Assembly (NCBI GenBank): GCA_958367245.1
Contig: CATXEA010000001.1
Location: forward strand, 183,358 to 247,357
Length of the DNA stretch: 64,000 nucleotides
DNA from: an uncultured Blautia sp.
Lineage (GTDB): Bacteria; Bacillota; Clostridia; Lachnospirales; Lachnospiraceae
Direction of reading: 5' to 3'
Part shown: positions 35,433 to 45,083 of the stretch, piece after piece
Layout of the letters: every line of letters begins with the position of its first letter
Numbering within the stretch: position 1 is the first letter of the stretch
Program-made: the position numbers and the translations under genes
Notes under the pieces: generated by a model
The model's input: only the letters and a program-made list of their open reading frames with translations
Told to the model about the DNA's origin: nothing
Databases searched by the model: none

Positions 35433-36020
35433 TCACGCCTGTACTGCTGCCGGTGAAAACTGGATTCCTGTGCAAAGACAAATGATTCCCTGAATTACCT
35501 GAAAACATACATTCAGGATGTAACGGATGTCGTCTTCTACATTGCGCAGCTTGCGAAGGTAAAACTCATGTCTCTCCTCGATATAAGAGGTAAGCTGTGC
35601 AAGGCTGCCAAAATGAATTGCTTCTTCAAGATTCTTGCAGGCTTCACCGCTCTTGATACATGTCTTTAAATCATTCTTAAGGATTTTCTCATAGTGATTA
35701 TGCTCTACGAGGTTTCCTGTGTAGGTTTTATTATGAGGAAAAGTAAAGTAGTCCGCCATGTAATGAATCACTTCTCCGAATCTTCTCCAGTATACTCTGG
35801 CATTGCACTCTTCCGGATTGGAATTTACAAGGGCTTCAATCTTCTCCTGAATCTCATCAAAGGTACCGAAAAATTCATGTTTCTTAGTTACGAAAGAAGG
35901 TCTGATATCCGGCAGGATACTTCCCAGGCAGAACGCCTTTCTGTGAGACTGTAAACTCTCATCAACAACCATCTGATCAGCCAGGTATCTTGCCAGTAAA
36001 ATATGTGATTTCTTACGCAA
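35433..36020 (-). CDS. Zinc-dependent phospholipase C-like protein
   Basis: A 195-aa protein of the zinc-dependent phospholipase C/S1-P1-nuclease-like group. Histidine and acidic residues that would hold zinc are present: SHILLAR at the start, GSILPDI, HEFFGTF, EVIHYMADYFTFPHN and EHNHYEK. It has no signal peptide, so it is likely cytoplasmic, and its substrate is unknown. The start is TTG at 36020, with AGGGG 7 bases upstream and no better ATG nearby. Monocistronic, with its own terminator. Confidence 0.75.
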   Translation of the reverse strand: MRKKSHILLARYLADQMVVDESLQSHRKAFCLGSILPDIRPSFVTKKHEFFGTFDEIQEKIEALVNSNPEECNARVYWRRFGEVIHYMADYFTFPHNKTYTGNLVEHNHYEKILKNDLKTCIKSGEACKNLEEAIHFGSLAQLTSYIEERHEFYLRKLRNVEDDIRYILNVCFQVIQGIICLCTGIQFSPAAVQA

Positions 36021-36188
36021 TTTTTTTCCCCTTTTCCTTTATATATAAATTATAACTTGTTATCCCTGTTGTTGCTCACCAAAGGATACTATAACAGATA
36101 TATGCAAATAAGGCAAATAAAATTTATCTAAAAAAATCAACAATTTTTTGTGGTTGTATTCGGCTATTTTTACTACATATAGTATATT

Positions 36189-36560
36189 TCAGGTTATATT
36201 TCTGGTTGCGATCACATCTACGCCTGTGGATGCCACATTTTTCAGAATGGTATCTCCGATTCGTATCGGCGGAACAGCCTCCAGGTTTTTCAGGGCAAGA
36301 AGGACCGGACGGATTTGTTCTTTCGGAATGTCAGTACGGGTTTTTACGGAGAGCATACGGGACTTCTGTCCTGCGACGCGAACCGTGGTGGTAAGGACAC
36401 GGGTCGGAGCCGTCATTTCTTTTGCAGCGTATTTTGCGCCATGACTGCAGGTATTTCCGGTAATGCTTACGACTTCTTTTCCGCACATGACAACTGTAAT
36501 CGGACAGCCCATGGGACAGCCGATACAGATTAATTTCTTTTCTTCTGTTTTATCTCCCAT
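36189..36560 (-). CDS. DUF1667-family cysteine-rich protein
   Basis: A 123-aa protein with N-terminal CIGCPMGC (residues 12-19) and later TCSHG, a likely iron-sulfur site. DUF1667 proteins are usually found at the end of glycerol-3-phosphate oxidation operons, as here, and may pass electrons onward from the flavoproteins. Overlaps the preceding oxidoreductase gene by 11 bases, so the two are coupled. The biochemical role is unproven. Confidence 0.85.
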   Translation of the reverse strand: MGDKTEEKKLICIGCPMGCPITVVMCGKEVVSITGNTCSHGAKYAAKEMTAPTRVLTTTVRVAGQKSRMLSVKTRTDIPKEQIRPVLLALKNLEAVPPIRIGDTILKNVASTGVDVIATRNIT

Positions 36561-37836
36561 TTTCCTGCGCCTCCTCTATTTTCAGTGTGATTGTTTTTAA
36601 ATCCGGGTATTCCATAAGTGTTTCTCTGGTCAGTTTAAGCTCTTCCATTTCTCCCGGCGCAACTGCCGGACGTTTTCTTCGAATTACTTTTTTATCGTCA
36701 AAGTATGCGCAGATACAGCAGTTTTTATATACGCCGCCAACCCGAAACCTGAGCGTAAGCTTTTCGTCCATTCTGTTTACGTCGATGACACCGGGAACTG
36801 TATAGCGGATGCCGTCCGCGGGCTTTATTTCTATTATATGGCGTTTTCCCATTCCCGTATCTCCGCGGACAAAAGCTGCCGCATGTCTTCCTGCTGATGC
36901 AGCCTCCTCGGAAACAAAGTCTACCAAATCGTGAACGTGCAGTACATTTCCGCAGGCAAAAATTCCCGGTACGCTTGTCTCAAGGCTTTCATTTACTTCA
37001 GGGCCGGAGGTAACAGGGTTTATTTTTATTCCGCATTCACGGGACAATTCATTTTCAGGAATAAGTCCCACCGAAAGGAGGAGGGTGTCGCAGGAGTACT
37101 CTTCCTCAGTGCCGGGAATGGGCTTTCCTGAGGAATCCACCTTCGCAAGTGTGACTCCCTCAAGACGCTTTTTCCCCCTGATATCTACAACTGTATGGCT
37201 TAATTTCAGAGGAATACCGAAATCGTCAAGGCACTGGACAATGTTTCGCTTCAGTCCTCCTGAATACGGCATCAGCTCTGCCACTGCTTTTACCTTCGCG
37301 CCTTCCAGTGTCATGCGTCTTGCCATAATAAGACCGATATCGCCGGAGCCGAGAATCACGACCTCCCGTCCGGGAAGATACCCTTCCACATTTACCAGTC
37401 TCTGCGCTGTTCCGGCAGAATAAATTCCTGCCGGACGATATCCGGGTATATTGAGCGCGCCTCTGGAACGCTCTCTGCATCCCATGGCAAGAATGACAGC
37501 TCCTGCCTGAATGGTGAAAAGACCGTCCTCACGGTTCATTGCCGTAACACTTCTGTCCTGCTGGATGTCCATGACCATTGTATTTAATTTATATTCTATT
37601 CCAAGCTCTGTCACTTTTTTGATAAAACGGTCCGCGTATTCCGGCCCTGTCAGTTCTTCTTTAAAGGTATGAAGGCCGAAGCCGTTGTGGATGCACTGAT
37701 TGAGAATTCCTCCAAGCTCCTGACCTCTTTCCAGAATCAGAATTTCCCGGATTCCTGCCTCTCTTGCGGAAATAGCTGCTGCAAGCCCCGCAGGTCCGCC
37801 TCCGATGATTACGATTTCATAATTTTTCATCTTCAT
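36550..37836 (-). CDS. FAD/NAD(P)-dependent oxidoreductase of the glycerol-3-phosphate module
   Basis: A 428-aa flavoprotein with an FAD-binding GGGPAGLAAA near residue 12, a CHNGFG segment replacing a redox-disulfide region, a second nucleotide-binding GSGDIG near 160, and the FAD-closing GIFACGNVLHVHDLVD near 300. It follows a GlpA-like gene by 14 bases and overlaps the DUF1667 gene. In anaerobic Firmicutes this trio probably forms a glycerol-3-phosphate oxidising complex. GGGGG lies 6-7 bases before the start. Confidence 0.85.
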   Translation of the reverse strand: MKMKNYEIVIIGGGPAGLAAAISAREAGIREILILERGQELGGILNQCIHNGFGLHTFKEELTGPEYADRFIKKVTELGIEYKLNTMVMDIQQDRSVTAMNREDGLFTIQAGAVILAMGCRERSRGALNIPGYRPAGIYSAGTAQRLVNVEGYLPGREVVILGSGDIGLIMARRMTLEGAKVKAVAELMPYSGGLKRNIVQCLDDFGIPLKLSHTVVDIRGKKRLEGVTLAKVDSSGKPIPGTEEEYSCDTLLLSVGLIPENELSRECGIKINPVTSGPEVNESLETSVPGIFACGNVLHVHDLVDFVSEEAASAGRHAAAFVRGDTGMGKRHIIEIKPADGIRYTVPGVIDVNRMDEKLTLRFRVGGVYKNCCICAYFDDKKVIRRKRPAVAPGEMEELKLTRETLMEYPDLKTITLKIEEAQENGR

Positions 37837-37850
37837 CTACTGCCCCCTTC

Positions 37851-39287
37851 TCACAGCCTGTCCTTGTTTGTTCCGCATATCAGGTTTGAGCCTTCTCCTG
37901 CCTTGGTGATTTCTGCAAGGTCCACGCCAAGCTCCTGCGCCAGTATCTCCATTACCTTCGGTGAACAAAAGCCGGACTGACAGCGTCCCATTCCCGCTCT
38001 TGTACGGCGTTTCACACCGTCCAGAGATTTCGCACCCAGCGGACGGCGGATGGCTTCCCTGATTTCTCCTTCTGTCACCATTTCACAGCGGCAGATAATA
38101 TTTCCATAAGCCGGATTTTCTCTGATTAATGCATTTCTTTCTTCAAAGGAAAGAGATGCAGGGCGGAGAATGCCTTTTCTTTTACTGATGAAGTTTTCTT
38201 TCTCGTCAAGCCCAAGTTTTTCTCTTAAAATTTCCGCAACTCTTTCTCCTATGGCAGGAGCGCTTGTAAGACCCGGAGACTCGATGCCGGCGCAGTCAAT
38301 GAAGCCCGGTGCGTCCGCAGCCTCTTCGATGATAAATTCCTGACGGTCTTCATGGGCGCGAAGTCCGGCGAAGGAGGTAATCACCTGACGAAGAGGAAGA
38401 TTCTTTACGTTTCTGCCGGCTTTTTTTATTACCTGAGCAAGACCGTTTCCTGTTGTATTTGTCCCTTCTTTTTCTTCAATATCTGTGGCTGTGGGACCAA
38501 TAAGGAGATTTCCGTGAACAGTGGGCGTTACAAGAACACCCTTGCCCTCTTTGCCGGGAAGAGCAAAAACAGTTCTGCTCACATGAGCGCCTGCGCTTTT
38601 GTCGAGCAGACAATACTCTCCTTTCCTCGGAGTAATGTGAATCTTTTTTTCGCTTACCATATTGTGAAATTTATCTGCGTAAACTCCCGCTGCGTTTACA
38701 ATACATTTTGTCTCAAATTCCCCTTTATTTGTGAAAATCAGGTAGCCCTCTTCTATTTTTGCAAGCCTTATGACCTCTGTATCAAAATGAAACTCCACCC
38801 CGTTTTCATATGCGTTTTCCCCGAAAGCAAGGTTCATCTCAAAGGGGCAGACGATTCCCGCTGTTGGCGCGTAAAGAGCCGCATATACCTCGTCGGAGAT
38901 ATTTGGCTCCATTTCAAGAACTTCCTCTCTGCTCAGAATCCGGAGATTTTTCACTCCATTTGCAATTCCTCTGTCATAAAGAATCTGCAGGGAGGGCATA
39001 TCTTCCGGAGAAAAACACAGAACAAGGGAGTCTGTTCTCTTAAATGGAAAATCCAGTTCTCTGGAAAGGTCTTCCATTTTTTCATTTCCCAGCACATTCA
39101 GTTTTGCCATGAGAGAACCTTTTGGAGCGTCGTAGCCTGCATGAACAATACCGCTGTTGGCTTTCGAAGTTCCGCAGCACAGATCTTCTTCTTTTTCCAA
39201 AAGGCAGAACTTTCCTTTATAGCGGGAAAGTTCTCTTGCAGAGGCAGTTCCTGAGACGCCTCCTCCGATAATGATTATGTCATACAT
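37851..39287 (-). CDS. glpA: GlpA-like glycerol-3-phosphate dehydrogenase with BFD-type [2Fe-2S] domain
   Basis: A 478-aa flavoprotein. It has the FAD motif GGGVSGTASAREL at the N-terminus, the DAO-type body (NSGIVHAGY, VNAAGVYAD, GIESPGLTSAPAIG) and a C-terminal BFD-like [2Fe-2S] domain with CRC and CQSGFC cysteine pairs (about residues 395-440). It would oxidise glycerol-3-phosphate to dihydroxyacetone phosphate. Its place directly after glpK supports this; related enzymes act on 2-hydroxyglutarate. Confidence 0.85.
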   Translation of the reverse strand: MYDIIIIGGGVSGTASARELSRYKGKFCLLEKEEDLCCGTSKANSGIVHAGYDAPKGSLMAKLNVLGNEKMEDLSRELDFPFKRTDSLVLCFSPEDMPSLQILYDRGIANGVKNLRILSREEVLEMEPNISDEVYAALYAPTAGIVCPFEMNLAFGENAYENGVEFHFDTEVIRLAKIEEGYLIFTNKGEFETKCIVNAAGVYADKFHNMVSEKKIHITPRKGEYCLLDKSAGAHVSRTVFALPGKEGKGVLVTPTVHGNLLIGPTATDIEEKEGTNTTGNGLAQVIKKAGRNVKNLPLRQVITSFAGLRAHEDRQEFIIEEAADAPGFIDCAGIESPGLTSAPAIGERVAEILREKLGLDEKENFISKRKGILRPASLSFEERNALIRENPAYGNIICRCEMVTEGEIREAIRRPLGAKSLDGVKRRTRAGMGRCQSGFCSPKVMEILAQELGVDLAEITKAGEGSNLICGTNKDRL

Positions 39288-39308
39288 ATTTATATCCCCC
39301 GTTTGCCA

Positions 39309-40805
39309 TCAGTCTTCTCTTGCCCATCCATACGCATATTTCACAGCTTTGTTCCAGCCTTTCACCCGTTTCAGCCGTTCTTCCTCTTCCAGAGACGGAT
39401 AGAACGTAGAATCAATTGCCCAGTTTTTTATAACGTCTTCTTTATCCCTCCAGTAGCCTGTCGCAAGCCCTGCCAGATATGCTGCTCCCATAGCGGTTGT
39501 CTCCACGCAGCGAGGACGGTTTACAGGCGCTTTTATAATGTCTGCCTGGGTCTGCATCAGGAAATCGTTCGCGCTTGCCCCGCCGTCTACTTTAAGGGCT
39601 GCCAGATTGATGCCGGAATCTGCTTTCATGGCTTCCAGAACATCGTTTACCTGATAAGCCAGAGATTCCAGTGTCGCACGGATGATATGATATTTATTTA
39701 CGCCTCTGGTAATTCCCACGATTGTTCCCCGCGCATACTGATCCCAGTGAGGCGCTCCAAGTCCTGTAAAAGCGGGAACTACATAGCAGCCGTTGGTATC
39801 TTTTACCTTTTTTGCCATATATTCGGAGTCTGCTGCCGAATCAATAATTCTCAGTTCGTCGCGGAGCCACTGGATGGCTGCTCCCGCAACAAAAATAGAG
39901 CCTTCCAGCGCATAGTTCACTTTTCCGTCCAGCCCCCATGCGATTGTTGTTACCAGTCCGTTTTTGGAGAATACAGGTTTTTCTCCTGTATTCATCAGAA
40001 GGAAGCAGCCTGTGCCATATGTATTTTTCGCTTCTCCCGGTTCGAAACAGGTCTGTCCGAAAAGCGCTGCCTGCTGGTCTCCTGCCGCTCCTGCAATGGG
40101 AATAGGCCCTCCCAGAAACTGAGGGTCTGCCGTGCCGTAAACACAGCTTGAAGGCTTTACTTCAGGAAGCATGGATTTGGGAATGCCAAGCTCTTTTAAG
40201 ATTTCCTCATCCCACTGAAGGGTGTTGATATTAAACAGCATGGTTCTTGATGCATTGGAGTAATCGGTAACGTGGACTGCACCCTTTGTCAGCTTCCAGA
40301 TAAGCCATGTCTCCACTGTTCCGAATAAAAGCTCTCCTTTTTCAGCCCTCTCTCCTGCTCCGGGAACATTTTCCAGTATCCATTTTACTTTTGTTCCGGA
40401 AAAATAAGCGTCAATGACGAGTCCTGTTTTTTCTCTGAATTTGTCTGTAAGCCCTTTTTCTTTGAGAGAATCACAGTATTCAGAGGTTCTTCGGCACTGC
40501 CAGACAATAGCGCGGTACACAGGTTCTCCTGTTTTTTTGTCCCAGACAATGGCAGTCTCTCTCTGGTTGGTGATTCCGATTGCCGCAATGTCTGAGGCAG
40601 TGGCGCCGATCTTATTCATAGCTTCCACTGCCACGCCGAGCATACTTGCCCAGATTTCATCTGCATCATGCTCTACCCAGCCCGGTTTCGGGAAATACTG
40701 TGTAAATTCTCTCTGCGCGACACTGCATATTTCACCCTTCTCATTAAAAAGAATACTCCGGTTGCTTGTGGTCCCTGCATCCAGAGCCATTACATATTTC
40801 GCCAT
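39309..40805 (-). CDS. glpK: Glycerol kinase
   Basis: A 498-aa FGGY-family kinase that phosphorylates glycerol. MALDAGTTSNRSI near the N-terminus is the phosphate-binding start. WVEHDADEIW, the substrate segment with NQRET, and the C-terminal DGGASANDFLMQ match the family. Full length. First gene of the glp operon with AAGGAG upstream. No glycerol facilitator gene is visible. Confidence 0.96.
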   Translation of the reverse strand: MAKYVMALDAGTTSNRSILFNEKGEICSVAQREFTQYFPKPGWVEHDADEIWASMLGVAVEAMNKIGATASDIAAIGITNQRETAIVWDKKTGEPVYRAIVWQCRRTSEYCDSLKEKGLTDKFREKTGLVIDAYFSGTKVKWILENVPGAGERAEKGELLFGTVETWLIWKLTKGAVHVTDYSNASRTMLFNINTLQWDEEILKELGIPKSMLPEVKPSSCVYGTADPQFLGGPIPIAGAAGDQQAALFGQTCFEPGEAKNTYGTGCFLLMNTGEKPVFSKNGLVTTIAWGLDGKVNYALEGSIFVAGAAIQWLRDELRIIDSAADSEYMAKKVKDTNGCYVVPAFTGLGAPHWDQYARGTIVGITRGVNKYHIIRATLESLAYQVNDVLEAMKADSGINLAALKVDGGASANDFLMQTQADIIKAPVNRPRCVETTAMGAAYLAGLATGYWRDKEDVIKNWAIDSTFYPSLEEEERLKRVKGWNKAVKYAYGWARED

Positions 40806-40866
40806 ACTCTTTTCTCCTTTTCCTGCTTTCTATATTTTTCATCTATTTTCTTCTGTTTTTATAGAT

Positions 40867-40895
40867 ATTATGTCTGTTTTTTATGTATTCGTCAA
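40867..40895 (-). promoter_or_regulatory. Promoter of the glp operon
   Basis: On the minus strand: -35 TTGACG (40890-40895), 17-base spacer, -10 CATAAT (40867-40872). It lies back to back with the yfhO promoter. Confidence 0.6.
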
Positions 40896-40942
40896 TTTAT
40901 TTTTGGCTATTTTTTGCTATATTCCAAAACTTCTTATTTTAT

Positions 40943-40970
40943 TGACATTTTATCCCATTTATCCTATACT
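40943..40970 (+). promoter_or_regulatory. Promoter of the YfhO-family gene
   Basis: Perfect -35 TTGACA (40943-40948), 16-base spacer, -10 TATACT (40965-40970), 36 bases before the start codon. Confidence 0.65.
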
Positions 40971-41006
40971 TTTTTTATCATAATTTAATTTAGTGGAGTA
41001 AAAAAC

Positions 41007-43781
41007 ATGAAATCTTCAAAACATCCTTTTCTGAAATACCTGCTCGCCTACACCCTTGTATCGGGCGTGTTTTTTTCTGTCATTGCCGCAGGATTTTATC
41101 TCAATGGGAAGTCCTTTATCTATGAAGCGCGCATGGGCGACGGGCTGAAACAGCATTATGTTTCTCTGGCATATCTGGGGCACTATCTCCGTGATGTTAT
41201 CAAGACCCTCTTCACAGAGCATACACTGCGGTTCCCCATGTGGGATTTCCATATCGGATACGGCTCCGATATCCTTACCACCTTACATTACTATGCCATC
41301 GGCGATCCCCTGAATCTGCTTTCTGTGGCTGTCCCGTATAAATATACGGAGTATCTTTATAACGCACTGCTGCTCCTGCGTATTTATCTGGCAGGCGTTA
41401 CTTTTTCCATATACAGCAGATATCACAAAAACGGTTATTTCCCCACTCTCCTCGGCGCAGTTCTCTATGCGTTCTGCCAGTGGAGTTTCGTTGCAGGATT
41501 TAAACATCCGTTTTTCCTGAATCCGGGAATTTATTTCCCTTTACTGCTGGTTGGCGTTGATAAGATTTACAAAAAAGAACGTCCTTACCTTTATATTCTT
41601 ACCCTTGCGGTAAGCGCAATGTCGAATTTCTATTTCTTTTATATGCTGGGAATTTTCACAGTGATTTATGCGGTTTACCGGTATTTTATGATTTTCGGCA
41701 AAATCCGCATAAAAGAGCTTTGCGCTTATCTCGGAAGATTCGCCCTTTTCAGCACAGTCGGCGTATTAATCGCCTCTGTCATTTTCTTTCCTACGCTTGG
41801 GGCAGTTCTCGGCACAGACCGCATCGGCGCTGTGAATTATATCATGGGTTCCTACAGGACGGTATATTATCGCAGACTGATTCCTGCTCTCATCGGAAAA
41901 TTTGAGGGACACTACACGATTATCGGAATATCTGCCGTGGGAATTCTGGGCGTACTCCTCCTGTTTACCATGAGGAAAAAATTTTCGGCAATGAAACTTG
42001 GCTTCCTTATGTGTATGTTTTTCCTGTGCGTTCCTTATATCGCACACGTTTTTAACGGTTTTTCCTATGCGACAAACCGCTGGTGCTGGGCGCTTACCAT
42101 GCTGATGTCCTATATTTTTGTAAAAATATATCCGGAGTTTTTCCATCTTACAAAGAAACAGCTTTTCTGTATTCTGGGGATTCTTCTTCTTTGGGGAGCC
42201 TATGTTTTTACAGATGTGTACGCCCGCAATAACTGGAATATCTCCTCTCTTTTGCTTGTACTGGGATTCTGGGCTGTTTTTTCTCTGGGATATTCTTACT
42301 TCTGCAAAAAGAAAGCGCTCATCCGGTTTCTGCTCTTTGCGGGAATTTCGGCAGGTACTGTACTGAACATTTACCAGTGCTTTTTCTGTCCGGAAAATGA
42401 CGATGTACATACCTCCCAGTTTGCAGATATCGGAAGCGCTTACAATAAAAATGTCACGAAGGTACAGAACGTACTTTCACGGATGGACGATATGAAGGAT
42501 TACCGCTTCGATCAGGTTTCTTCAGGAATTCTTCAGAACGGTCAGATGATGAGCGCCTTAAACGGCGGACAGTTTTTCTTTTCCCTTGCAAACGGGGATG
42601 TAAGCAGGTTTCAGAATGAATTGTATCCATGTAAACCTATGGGACAGAATTTTTACAATCTGAACAGCCGCGCTTTCCTGATGAAGCTCTTTTCCATGAA
42701 GTATCAGGTCGGCGGCAGACAGTTCATGCCTCACGGATACGAGGGTGTCAAGCGCATTAAGATGCCGGATCTTATGAAAGACGGAGCTATTCGAAATGTA
42801 TTTATCTACGAAGACCCGGATGCGCTTCCCTTTGCCTATACCTACGATTCCTGCATTTCCCGCGAAGATTTCGAGGCTATGAATGTGATGCAGCGTCAGC
42901 AGGCGCTTCTTCAGGGAGTAGTTCTTGAAGACAGCAAGCTTGAGCCATGTAAGCCGGAAGATACCTCGAGCGAGCGTAAATATGAAATCCGGGCTGTTTC
43001 GGGCTGTGAAGTTTCCGGGAATCAGATTGTTGCGACCCAGAATGACGCTGTATGTGTTCTGGAGTTTTCCGGTATTCCCGAAAGCGAGCTGTATGTTGTT
43101 TTTGACCAGCTTCATTACCAGCCTGTTACACGGCGCTCTGAATATACGGATGAGGAATGGAATTCTCTTACGAAAGAAGAGCGAAGAGAAATAGAAATCA
43201 AAGATGAAAAGGTGACAAATGACTTTTTCTTCACAGTGGAGGCTGAAATCGACGGACGAATGATTGATAAAAAAATCCATGTAGTCACAGACCGGAATAA
43301 TTTCTATAACGGCCGCCACAATTTCGCCAATAATCTTGGCTATTCCAGCGCCCCTGTGAATAAAGTTTATCTCACTATCCAGAGAAAGGGCAGCTACTCT
43401 TTCGATGACCTGAGTATATACTGCCAGCCTCTGAAACAGCTTCCTGTCTATACTGCTCAGCGAAAGGAAGACAAAATCGAGAATCTTACAACCGATTACG
43501 GTGATGTAAGCTGTCAGGTAGATTTAAAGGAAAGAAAGGCGCTTGTTTTCTCCATTCCCTACAGCAAGGGCTGGAATGCCATTGTAGACGGAGAGGAAAT
43601 GGAGATTAAGAAAGCAAACACCATGTTTATGGCTCTGGAGCTTGAACCCGGAAAACACGAGATTTCCCTTCATTACAAAACTCCTTACATTGGGGGGGTG
43701 CTTCTCCTGAGCATACTCGGCGTAATTTTATTTGCCGCCGTTATCTTTTACACCGAAAAGAAACTGAGAAAAGAAAAATAA
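41007..43781 (+). CDS. YfhO-family polytopic membrane protein
   Basis: A 924-aa protein: about twelve membrane spans in the first half and a large soluble region (about 470-860), closing with a C-terminal span before KKLRKEK. The N-terminal GDGLKQHYVSLAYLGHYLRD and PMWDFHIGYGSD segments, with acidic residues on the first extracytoplasmic loop, mark the YfhO/GT-C glycosyltransferase-like group, linked in other Firmicutes to adding sugars to lipoteichoic acid. GGAG precedes the start. It ends 7 bases from the converging hisIE gene with no terminator seen. Confidence 0.88.
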   Translation: MKSSKHPFLKYLLAYTLVSGVFFSVIAAGFYLNGKSFIYEARMGDGLKQHYVSLAYLGHYLRDVIKTLFTEHTLRFPMWDFHIGYGSDILTTLHYYAIGDPLNLLSVAVPYKYTEYLYNALLLLRIYLAGVTFSIYSRYHKNGYFPTLLGAVLYAFCQWSFVAGFKHPFFLNPGIYFPLLLVGVDKIYKKERPYLYILTLAVSAMSNFYFFYMLGIFTVIYAVYRYFMIFGKIRIKELCAYLGRFALFSTVGVLIASVIFFPTLGAVLGTDRIGAVNYIMGSYRTVYYRRLIPALIGKFEGHYTIIGISAVGILGVLLLFTMRKKFSAMKLGFLMCMFFLCVPYIAHVFNGFSYATNRWCWALTMLMSYIFVKIYPEFFHLTKKQLFCILGILLLWGAYVFTDVYARNNWNISSLLLVLGFWAVFSLGYSYFCKKKALIRFLLFAGISAGTVLNIYQCFFCPENDDVHTSQFADIGSAYNKNVTKVQNVLSRMDDMKDYRFDQVSSGILQNGQMMSALNGGQFFFSLANGDVSRFQNELYPCKPMGQNFYNLNSRAFLMKLFSMKYQVGGRQFMPHGYEGVKRIKMPDLMKDGAIRNVFIYEDPDALPFAYTYDSCISREDFEAMNVMQRQQALLQGVVLEDSKLEPCKPEDTSSERKYEIRAVSGCEVSGNQIVATQNDAVCVLEFSGIPESELYVVFDQLHYQPVTRRSEYTDEEWNSLTKEERREIEIKDEKVTNDFFFTVEAEIDGRMIDKKIHVVTDRNNFYNGRHNFANNLGYSSAPVNKVYLTIQRKGSYSFDDLSIYCQPLKQLPVYTAQRKEDKIENLTTDYGDVSCQVDLKERKALVFSIPYSKGWNAIVDGEEMEIKKANTMFMALELEPGKHEISLHYKTPYIGGVLLLSILGVILFAAVIFYTEKKLRKEK

Positions 43782-43788
43782 CGGGAAT

Positions 43789-45069
43789 TCATCTTCTTGC
43801 AAGCTCTTTTGTGATGTCTTCCCAGCTTACCTCTTTTTCTGCCATAAGAACCATCATATGATAGAGGAAATCAGAAATTTCGTACTTGATTTCCTCTTTA
43901 TCCGGATTTTTTGCGGCAATGACGATTTCCGTACACTCTTCACCGACTTTTTTGAGGATTTTATCAATACCTTTGTCAAAAAGGTAATTGGTATAGGAGC
44001 CTTCTTTCGGATTTTGTTTCCGGTCGAGGATAACGTCGTAGACATCCTGAAATACTTTCAGAGGATTGGTATCGTCGTACTCTTTTTTCATAAGGGTTTT
44101 GAAGAAACAGCTTCTGTTTCCTGTGTGGCAGGCAGCGCCTACCTGAGCAACCTTTGCAAGAATCGTATCATTGTCGCAATCCAGAGTAAGGGATTTTACA
44201 TACTGGACATTGCCGGAGGTCATCCCCTTTGTCCAGAGTTCATTCCTGCTTCTGCTCCAATAAGTCATTTTGCCGCTTTTCAAAGTCATGTTAAAGGCTT
44301 TTTCGTTCATATAGGCGAGCATCAGCACCTCATCTGTCTTGTAATCCTGCACAATAACCGGAACCATACCGTCGCTGTTGAGTTTAAATTCAGACCATGA
44401 AATCTCACTTTCAAAAGTCTGCACAGGGATTCCTTCGGCTTTGCAGCGCGCTTTAAACTCTGTAACAGACGTCTCTTTGCTGCTTACGAAATCTCCGCTT
44501 AAGCCTCCGACTGCCTTTGTTCCAAGAAGCTGAACAAGAGAGTCCTCCTTCCCTTCATCGGTGTGGAGGATTACTTTAACAGAAGAAATTTCCGCAATAA
44601 AATCCTGCACTGCATCCAGAGCAAGAACTGCATCCGCATAGGTTTCTATTAATTCTTTATTGGCTGCAAATTCCTCCTCTGAAGAAATACTCACCAGCAT
44701 TTTTTCTTTGCCGAAGCGTCTGGAAACTTCTTCAAGAAGGTCGATGTTGCTCTGCTTGGAAAAATTAAGCACCACCTTTGCGCAGCCTGCGTAAATCAGT
44801 TTTTTGACGTCTTCCACACGCTTGATATTTCCGGCGGCAATTACCGGAATCTCGGATGCAAGACAGATGTCTCTGATTTTTCCGATGGCTCTTTCATGCT
44901 CCTCGTCTGCGGAGGAAAAGTCAAAGACAAGAAGCTCGTCTGCTCCATTATCACTGTAAAAAGATGCCAGCGCCTCCACATCTCCGTCTCCAAACAGGTT
45001 TCTCTGTCCAAATCCTGTCACTGCCTTTTCGTACTGCAGATACAGGCAGGGTATCACTAACTTTTTCAT
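43789..45069 (-). CDS. hisIE: Histidine biosynthesis HisI-HisE fusion with degenerate HisF-like N-terminal domain
   Basis: A 426-aa three-part protein. Residues 1 to about 210 resemble the HisF/HisA TIM barrel (IPCLYLQ at the start, IAAGNIKRVEDVKKLIYAGCAKVVLNF in the middle), but both HisF catalytic aspartates are replaced: Tyr10 follows IPCL, and LVSISS holds Ser near 129. From about 215 to 325 is HisI (phosphoribosyl-AMP cyclohydrolase), with intact DCDNDT and ACHTGNRSC. From about 335 on is HisE (phosphoribosyl-ATP pyrophosphatase), with GEECTE and EISDFLYH. So steps 2 and 3 of histidine synthesis look functional and the barrel looks non-catalytic. The ATG at 45069 is preferred over a TTG at 45075 for spacing from AAGGAG. 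Confidence 0.9.
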   Translation of the reverse strand: MKKLVIPCLYLQYEKAVTGFGQRNLFGDGDVEALASFYSDNGADELLVFDFSSADEEHERAIGKIRDICLASEIPVIAAGNIKRVEDVKKLIYAGCAKVVLNFSKQSNIDLLEEVSRRFGKEKMLVSISSEEEFAANKELIETYADAVLALDAVQDFIAEISSVKVILHTDEGKEDSLVQLLGTKAVGGLSGDFVSSKETSVTEFKARCKAEGIPVQTFESEISWSEFKLNSDGMVPVIVQDYKTDEVLMLAYMNEKAFNMTLKSGKMTYWSRSRNELWTKGMTSGNVQYVKSLTLDCDNDTILAKVAQVGAACHTGNRSCFFKTLMKKEYDDTNPLKVFQDVYDVILDRKQNPKEGSYTNYLFDKGIDKILKKVGEECTEIVIAAKNPDKEEIKYEISDFLYHMMVLMAEKEVSWEDITKELARR

Positions 45070-45083
45070 TTTCAATCTTCTCC

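Noticed and set aside
38352..40151. Long plus-strand frames of about 300 and 282 codons opposite glpA and glpK
   Set aside because: They lie fully antisense to well-conserved genes, have no ribosome site and code for Cys/Phe/Ser-rich sequence typical of shadow frames.
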